From positions 62,001 through 126,000 of the forward strand of contig NZ_CP094929.1 in NCBI RefSeq assembly GCF_022869165.1: a DNA stretch of 64,000 bases. Direction: 5' to 3'. The stretch comes from Sphaerochaeta associata (lineage in GTDB: Bacteria > Spirochaetota > Spirochaetia > Sphaerochaetales > Sphaerochaetaceae). This document shows, in pieces, positions 60,071 through 64,000 of the stretch. Below the pieces are notes generated by a model. The model worked only from the letters and a program-made list of their open reading frames with translations, was not told the origin of the DNA and did no database searches. The translations under genes were made by a program, and so were the position numbers. Each line of letters starts with the position of its first letter. Within the stretch, counting starts at the first letter, position 1.

Positions 60071-60407
60071 GTGATTCCTCCTCAAGTAGTGTGGCGATTT
60101 GTGAAGTCTGCTCCCTCCACGCGGCGGCGAGGTCGCTGAGCAAGGACCTTCCCTTGTCGCTCAATGCGTAGAATTTCCTCGGTCTGGCTTCGCTGGTGTC
60201 CCAGCTGCTTTGCAGAAGGCCTTGGCTTTCCAGCCGGCGAAGCAACGGGTAAAGCGTATTTGCCTCGATGGCAATCTGCTTGTCACAGAGCACCTGCAAC
60301 AACGAATACCCATACTGGGGCTCTGTGAGCTGACTCAGTACACACAATGTCAGCGTTCCTCGCTTCAGTTCGGTGATCAGATTGGTGAGAATCGGGTCTT
60401 CTTTCAT
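60063..60407 (-). CDS. PadR family regulator
   Basis: 114 residues: TELKRGTLTLCVLSQLTEPQYGYSLLQVLCDK, EANTLYPLLRRLESQGLLQSSW, and a C-terminal RPRKFYALSDKGRSLLSDLAAAW: the PadR winged helix and dimer helix. It overlaps the HAAS gene, forming the common PadR-HAAS pair. The 5' region has a strong palindrome and a -35/-10 pair within it, so it likely represses its own operon. No ribosome-binding site before its ATG. Confidence 0.93.
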   Translation of the reverse strand: MKEDPILTNLITELKRGTLTLCVLSQLTEPQYGYSLLQVLCDKQIAIEANTLYPLLRRLESQGLLQSSWDTSEARPRKFYALSDKGRSLLSDLAAAWREQTSQIATLLEEESHA

Positions 60408-60413
60408 AATTCA

Positions 60414-60443
60414 ACAATAATGTATGACACACACTATTGTCAA
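60414..60443 (-). promoter_or_regulatory. PadR promoter and operator
   Basis: Dyad ACAATAATGT (60414-60423) / ACACTATTGT (60431-60440), 9 of 10 bases symmetric, 7-bp spacer. On the minus strand TTGACA (60438-60443), 18-bp spacer, TATTGT (60414-60419), 6 nt before the ATG at 60407. Confidence 0.7.
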
Positions 60444-60473
60444 GAACAAAGCATACCCGACAGAAAGAAAAAA

Positions 60474-60586
60474 TTGACGGGTCCTCCCTTCAGTGGTACG
60501 ATGAGGTTGTGGTGGCGAAGAAGGGGAATAACCGAAGGAAACAACCCTGAGTAGCCAAGGAACCCTCCAGGGCGGAGGGTTTTATT
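60474..60586 (+). ncRNA. Candidate short RNA with own promoter and terminator
   Basis: TTGACG (60474-60479), 17-bp spacer, TACGAT (60497-60502), predicted start about 60509, then a terminator AACCCTCC / GGAGGGTT with TTATT (60561-60586). The ~78-nt RNA would start with a segment that can pair with ACAACC near 60540. A 13-codon GTG frame begins at the predicted +1 (GTG GTG GCG AAG...), so a leaderless peptide is also possible. No known RNA family recognised. Confidence 0.45.
60561..60586 (+). terminator. Terminator of the short RNA
   Basis: AACCCTCC, loop AGGGC, GGAGGGTT, TTATT. Confidence 0.85.
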
Positions 60587-60707
60587 ATGCTTGATGACGT
60601 TTGCAGCAAAAGCTTCATAAAACAAGTACTAAAACATTTGTTGAAATAGAGTAACGGCCTATGATCAAAATCATATGATTGTATTGTGTTTCTCCGCTTG
60701 CTGTATG

Positions 60708-60956
60708 TTGAGATTCCCTTAACCATCCAGGTAGCTACAGGTGACATCGATGAGATGCCCGAGCCTGCCTCAGACGATGTTTTTAATGCACTCTAGCCTG
60801 CGGTTTGGGGTTCCACCAACGATTGGTGCATCCGGATCACCAGAAGCGTGGGGGATGCCTTTGGTGTGCGTATTGCAGCGCTTTCCCATACGTGGGACGA
60901 TGCGGATGCATTGCAAGTCATACAGGACTTCGTGAGCTTAATGAGTAGAAAGTAGC
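60708..60956 (+). pseudogene. Possible decayed coding remnant
   Basis: One frame reads as protein-like for ~80 codons: first half ...VATGDIDEMPEPASDDVFNA, then an in-frame TAG, then ...SVGDAFGVRIAALSHTWDDA...VIQDFVSLMSRK before a stop. The second half is reminiscent of the C-terminus of a PLP-dependent aminotransferase of class V, but not firmly. No start codon or RBS. The rest of 60587-60707 shows nothing. Confidence 0.3.
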
Positions 60957-60967
60957 ACCATACAAGG

Positions 60968-60999
60968 ACACCCGTCTTCCTGATTGGAAAACGGGTGTT
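60968..60999. terminator. Hairpin next to tRNA-Ala
   Basis: ACACCCGTCTTCC / GGAAAACGGGTGT with a 5-nt loop; lies 4 nt from the tRNA 3' end. Only a short T-rich run on the + side, so it could end the tRNA transcript on the minus strand or upstream sequence on the plus strand. Confidence 0.55.
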
Positions 61000-61002
61000 C
61001 TC

Positions 61003-61075
61003 TGGAGCCAAAGGGACTCGAACCCTCCACCTACTGATTGCGAACCAGTCGCTCTACCAGATGAGCTATGGCCCC
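61003..61075 (-). tRNA. tRNA-Ala (anticodon CGC)
   Basis: Folded by eye on the minus strand: acceptor GGGGCCA/TGGCTCC with G3-U70, the alanine identity pair, D arm GCTC...GAGC, anticodon stem ACTGG/TCAGT with loop TTCGCAA (anticodon CGC, reads GCG), variable loop, and T arm GAGGG-TTCGAGT-CCCTT. Length 73, discriminator A, no CCA encoded. Confidence 0.95.
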
Positions 61076-61116
61076 TGGATTTGCATACACAAACCTACAG
61101 CAGAGCGGCAAAACTG

Positions 61117-62721
61117 TCAACTCGTAAGGCCCAGTGAAGAAGCAATGAAAAGACTGAAAAGCGGATGCGGCCTGTTCGGTCGGCTCTTGAATTCCGGATG
61201 ATACTGCACACCAACGAAGAACGGATGGTCTCTCAGTTCCACCGCCTCCACCAGTGTACCATCCGGGCTTGTACCGCTGATGACCAGGCCCTTGTCGGTC
61301 AGGCTTTGGCGGAAGTCGTTGTTGAACTCATAGCGGTGGCGGTGACGCTCAGCGATGATCCGCTCGCTGTGGTAGGCTTTGCTTAGGTTGGTATCATCGG
61401 AAATCACGCAGGGATATGTTCCCAGCCTCATCGTTCCCCCTTTGGGGATGTTTCCGCGTTGGTCGGGCATCAGGGCGATGACCGGATGGGTGGAGGCGGG
61501 ATTGAACTCGCTGGAGTGTGCATCTCTATACCCCAGGATGCTGCGTGCATATTCAATGACCGCAATCTGCATACCTAGACAAATACCCAAATAGGGAATC
61601 TTATGCTCCCTGGCATAGCGGGCGGCAAGAATTTTGCCCTCGATGCCGCGGTCTCCGAATCCTCCGGGAACCAGGATGCCATCGGCCTTTGCAAGGAGGT
61701 CATGTGCCGAGTTTTCGTTGACCAGCTCACTGTCGATCCAGTCGATATGTACCTGGGAGCCCAAGGCCCACGAGGCGTGCTTGAGTGCTTCCATAACTGA
61801 AAGGTAGGCGTCATGCAGTTGGATGTATTTGCCGACCAAAGCAATTCTCACGTGGTTTTTTGCTGCTTTGATGGTAGTAAGCATAGCTTCCCATTCAATC
61901 AGGTCGGGCTCTTTGGTGGTGAGGTTGAGTTCCCTGCAGACAATGGTGTCCAACTGCTCGTCATGGAGCATGAGAGGAGCTTCATAGAGAACCGGAACTG
62001 TCTTGTTTTCGATGACACAGTCACGCTTCACATTGCAAAAGAGGGCGATTTTGTCCTTGATGCTCTGCTCCAACGGCTCATCGGAGCGGGTGACGATGAT
62101 ATCGGGGAAAATACCGGAAGCCATAAGTTCCTTGACCGAATGCTGGGTGGGCTTGCTCTTGTGCTCGGCGCTGCTCTTAAGGAAGGGAACCAAGGTAACG
62201 TGGATGAAGAGGCAGTTCGTACGTCCGACTTCGTGGCCGATCTGCCTGATCGCCTCCAAAAACGGTTGGCTTTCGATGTCACCGGTGGTTCCTCCGATCT
62301 CGGTTATCACCACATCGGCCTCTGTCTTCTTGGCCAATGAGTAGATGGCGTCCTTGATCTCACCGGTTACGTGCGGAATGATCTGCACCGTAGAGCCCAG
62401 GTATGCACCGCTGCGCTCCTTGGTCAAGACATTCCAGTACACCCTGCCGCTGGTCAGGTTGGAGAACTTGTTCAAATCCTCATCGATGAACCGCTCGTAG
62501 TGTCCCAAATCGAGGTCGGTCTCCGACCCGTCCTCGGTGACGAACACCTCCCCGTGCTGGTAGGGACTCATCGTTCCCGGGTCGATATTCATATAGGGAT
62601 CGAGTTTCTGCGCCGCGATTTTCAGTCCCCTTGCCTTGAGCAGCCTTCCTAAGGATGCTGCCGTTATTCCCTTGCCAAGGCCCGAAACGACCCCGCCAGT
62701 CACAAAAACATGTTTGGCCAT
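61117..62721 (-). CDS. pyrG: CTP synthase
   Basis: 534 residues from the ATG at 62721 (GAGGAGAG); an in-frame ATG 15 nt upstream overlaps this site. Amidoligase domain ~1-270: [65 protein letters not shown]. Class I glutaminase domain ~290-534: [22 protein letters not shown] with catalytic Cys, and [11 protein letters not shown] with catalytic His. Converts UTP to CTP with glutamine or ammonia. Essential, cytoplasmic. Encoded 21 nt after the ANTAR gene. Confidence 0.97.
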   Translation of the reverse strand: MAKHVFVTGGVVSGLGKGITAASLGRLLKARGLKIAAQKLDPYMNIDPGTMSPYQHGEVFVTEDGSETDLDLGHYERFIDEDLNKFSNLTSGRVYWNVLTKERSGAYLGSTVQIIPHVTGEIKDAIYSLAKKTEADVVITEIGGTTGDIESQPFLEAIRQIGHEVGRTNCLFIHVTLVPFLKSSAEHKSKPTQHSVKELMASGIFPDIIVTRSDEPLEQSIKDKIALFCNVKRDCVIENKTVPVLYEAPLMLHDEQLDTIVCRELNLTTKEPDLIEWEAMLTTIKAAKNHVRIALVGKYIQLHDAYLSVMEALKHASWALGSQVHIDWIDSELVNENSAHDLLAKADGILVPGGFGDRGIEGKILAARYAREHKIPYLGICLGMQIAVIEYARSILGYRDAHSSEFNPASTHPVIALMPDQRGNIPKGGTMRLGTYPCVISDDTNLSKAYHSERIIAERHRHRYEFNNDFRQSLTDKGLVISGTSPDGTLVEAVELRDHPFFVGVQYHPEFKSRPNRPHPLFSLFIASSLGLTS

Positions 62722-62742
62722 ATGCTCTCTCCTCATACTCTC

Positions 62743-63312
62743 TTACATCTGATACGTTTTCAAAATCAGGGAAGCGACATCATATCTGCTCTTGCGCAGA
62801 TCCATCGCCTGCTTCTCAATGTGGCGGTGCGCCTGATTCTCATCCATTCCCAAGTTCTCGATCAAAGCCCATTTGGCGCGGTCGATGAGCTTGATCTCTT
62901 CAATCTTGCGATGAAGCTTCTCGTTCTCGTTATGCATCGCAGAGATTCGTTTTCGCATTGACATGCCCAGGCTCAGGGCTTGGAAAAACATCTGGCGGAT
63001 GACCGGTTTGGAAACCACCAGAATTCCTTGGTCGCAGTACAGCGATTGTTCCTGTTCAAAATACTCGGCTTTCACCACCAGAATCGAGGTGGCGAGACTC
63101 TGCTGCGTTACCATGACGGCAAGCTCTTCACCCGACTCATCGAGCAGGGGTGCATTGACTATGACCAAGTCCAATTCAGAGTCAAGAATGATGCGCCTCG
63201 CCTGGGATGCACTCTGGCATTTGGTGATGTCGACCCGTCTCTCATGTTCTACGATGAGATTACACAGGGATTCACATCCCTTTTCGGTCGGCGAAACCAC
63301 CAGTACGCGCAT
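62743..63312 (-). CDS. ANTAR-domain response regulator
   Basis: About 189 residues. Receiver-like fold ~1-120 (MRVLVVSPTEKGCESLCNLI..., DLVIVNAPLLDESGEELAV), lacking the usual DD pair, so phosphorylation may be absent. C-terminal ~130-185 (KLHRKIEEIKLIDRAKWALIENLGMDENQAHRHIEKQAMDLRKSRYDVASLIL) is an ANTAR RNA-binding antitermination domain. Adjacent to glutamine synthetase with one strand and spacing of 11 bp, so probably co-transcribed; it may control nitrogen-assimilation genes by antitermination. A GTG 3 nt upstream is an alternative start. Confidence 0.9.
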   Translation of the reverse strand: MRVLVVSPTEKGCESLCNLIVEHERRVDITKCQSASQARRIILDSELDLVIVNAPLLDESGEELAVMVTQQSLATSILVVKAEYFEQEQSLYCDQGILVVSKPVIRQMFFQALSLGMSMRKRISAMHNENEKLHRKIEEIKLIDRAKWALIENLGMDENQAHRHIEKQAMDLRKSRYDVASLILKTYQM

Positions 63313-63323
63313 CACTGAACCCC

Positions 63324-64000
63324 CTAGGTAGTCAAGAAGAAGGGGAAGCGGCTGGCAAGGTTTTTGTCGCCGGCATCCTCGTAAGCACGCCAGTCGGCGA
63401 GCTTGGCCTCCAAGAAATACTCGAGCAGTCGCTTGGGAACAATCGAAGAGACAAACTCGCTGTTCTTTGCCAGTTCGATGGCATCGAACAGCGTCTCCGG
63501 CAGTGTTTTTCCACTCTGTTTCTGATAAGCCGAACCCACATACTCCTCAGAAGGAACCATATGGTTCTGAATCCCTTCCAACGCCGCATTGAGCAGCAAC
63601 GTGATGGCCAGATAGGGATTGCAGGCAGGGTCAGCCGAGCGGACCTCGATTCTCCGATATTCAGGACTTGATTGGGGAAGCCTGATCAGCAGTGAGCGGT
63701 TCGCCCTACCCCAGCCGATATAGCGTGGAGCCTCAAAGCAGCCCAGCCTCTCATATGAGTTGACCAGAGGATTGAGGAACAGGGAAATCTCATTGATGCG
63801 GTTCAGGATGCCGGCGGTCATCTGCTGCTCAAGGACCCTGCTTTGCTTTCCTTCCTGAGTGATGGAGAGATTGATATGCAGTCCGCTGCCGCTCTCTTGG
63901 GCGAGTGGTTTGGGCATGAACGAGGCAAACAACCCGCTTCGGTCGGCGATGGTTTTTACCACCGACTTGAAAGTGATGAAGTTGTCCGCCGCCTCCAAGG
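63324..64000 (-). CDS. Glutamine synthetase (5' end outside window)
   Basis: The frame runs off the right edge; the C-terminal ~225 residues are visible. SFMPKPLAQESGSGLHINLS matches the GSI-type active-site region, NPLVNSYERLG and RRIEVRSADPACNPYLAITLLLNAALEGI are the following conserved glutamate/ATP segments. The C-terminus ends at ...LASRFPFFLTT, short by comparison with GlnA-I, lacking an adenylylation Tyr loop as far as seen, suggesting a type I-alpha or degenerate relation; the class cannot be decided from half a gene. It shares its strand and small spacing with the ANTAR gene. Confidence 0.9.
   Translation of the reverse strand, partial: LEAADNFITFKSVVKTIADRSGLFASFMPKPLAQESGSGLHINLSITQEGKQSRVLEQQMTAGILNRINEISLFLNPLVNSYERLGCFEAPRYIGWGRANRSLLIRLPQSSPEYRRIEVRSADPACNPYLAITLLLNAALEGIQNHMVPSEEYVGSAYQKQSGKTLPETLFDAIELAKNSEFVSSIVPKRLLEYFLEAKLADWRAYEDAGDKNLASRFPFFLTT

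Noticed and set aside
1-64000. CRISPR arrays, prophage or insertion sequences
   Set aside because: No regularly spaced repeats, integrases, transposases or terminal inverted repeats were found by eye.

Overview
The window reads as the chromosome of an anaerobic, carbohydrate-fermenting spirochaete, most likely Sphaerochaeta or a close relative. This is inferred from gene content, not from any search. The evidence is a one-chain pyruvate:ferredoxin oxidoreductase, an adenosylcobalamin-type (class II) ribonucleotide reductase, rubredoxin and other flavin/thiol redox genes, a DUF4954 protein, many TRAP and sugar ABC transporters, and binding proteins whose signal peptides end in an A-(Q/A)-G motif followed by E. 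No phage, insertion sequence or CRISPR array was seen.

Layout. (1) 1-5824 (+): the C-terminal half of a split transketolase (cut by the left edge), a DctPQM TRAP transporter, a transaldolase-family enzyme, a cupin and a GntR/FCD regulator: uptake and C3/C2-transfer catabolism of an unidentified substrate. (2) 5821-18267: a receiver/PEP-synthase-like ATP-grasp protein (-), then glutamate dehydrogenase, class II RNR with NrdR-type boxes, an MFS permease and PFOR (+). (3) 18355-31410: a minus-strand operon of two LplB/LplC-type permeases, a binding protein, two sulfatases, an enolase-superfamily enzyme, a GH88 unsaturated glucuronyl hydrolase and a heparinase II/III-like lyase, divergent from a membrane AraC regulator. 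It looks like a locus for a sulfated, uronate-containing glycan that is taken up as oligosaccharides and degraded in the cytoplasm. (4) 31458-40360: an mglBAC-like sugar ABC operon plus a ribulose/allulose-phosphate epimerase (+), facing a three-gene sensor (binding lipoprotein, YesM-type kinase, YesN-type regulator) on the minus strand. (5) 40402-48356: redox genes: two nitroreductases, a PNPOx-fold protein, rubredoxin, a WYL regulator, SlyX, and a MarR regulator driving a four-domain CoA-disulfide reductase/rhodanese/TusA/DsrE protein. (6) 48944-54866: a second TRAP operon with two Gfo/Idh/MocA dehydrogenases and a GntR/FCD regulator. (7) 54893-64000: SGNH hydrolase, HSL-type hydrolase, DUF4954 protein, a PadR-HAAS pair, tRNA-Ala, CTP synthase, an ANTAR regulator and glutamine synthetase (cut by the right edge).

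Themes. Substrate-binding-protein genes are repeatedly followed by strong hairpins before the next cistron. Several genes without a ribosome-binding site have a -10 element 6-7 nt before the start codon, which suggests leaderless mRNAs. The locally most interesting units are the sulfated-glycan locus, the binding protein/kinase/regulator sensor, the four-domain persulfide protein, the class II RNR leader, and two short transcription units without a recognised product (48558-48800 and 60474-60586). Annotation was done by reading alone; homology statements are recognition of family motifs and were not tested by database search.
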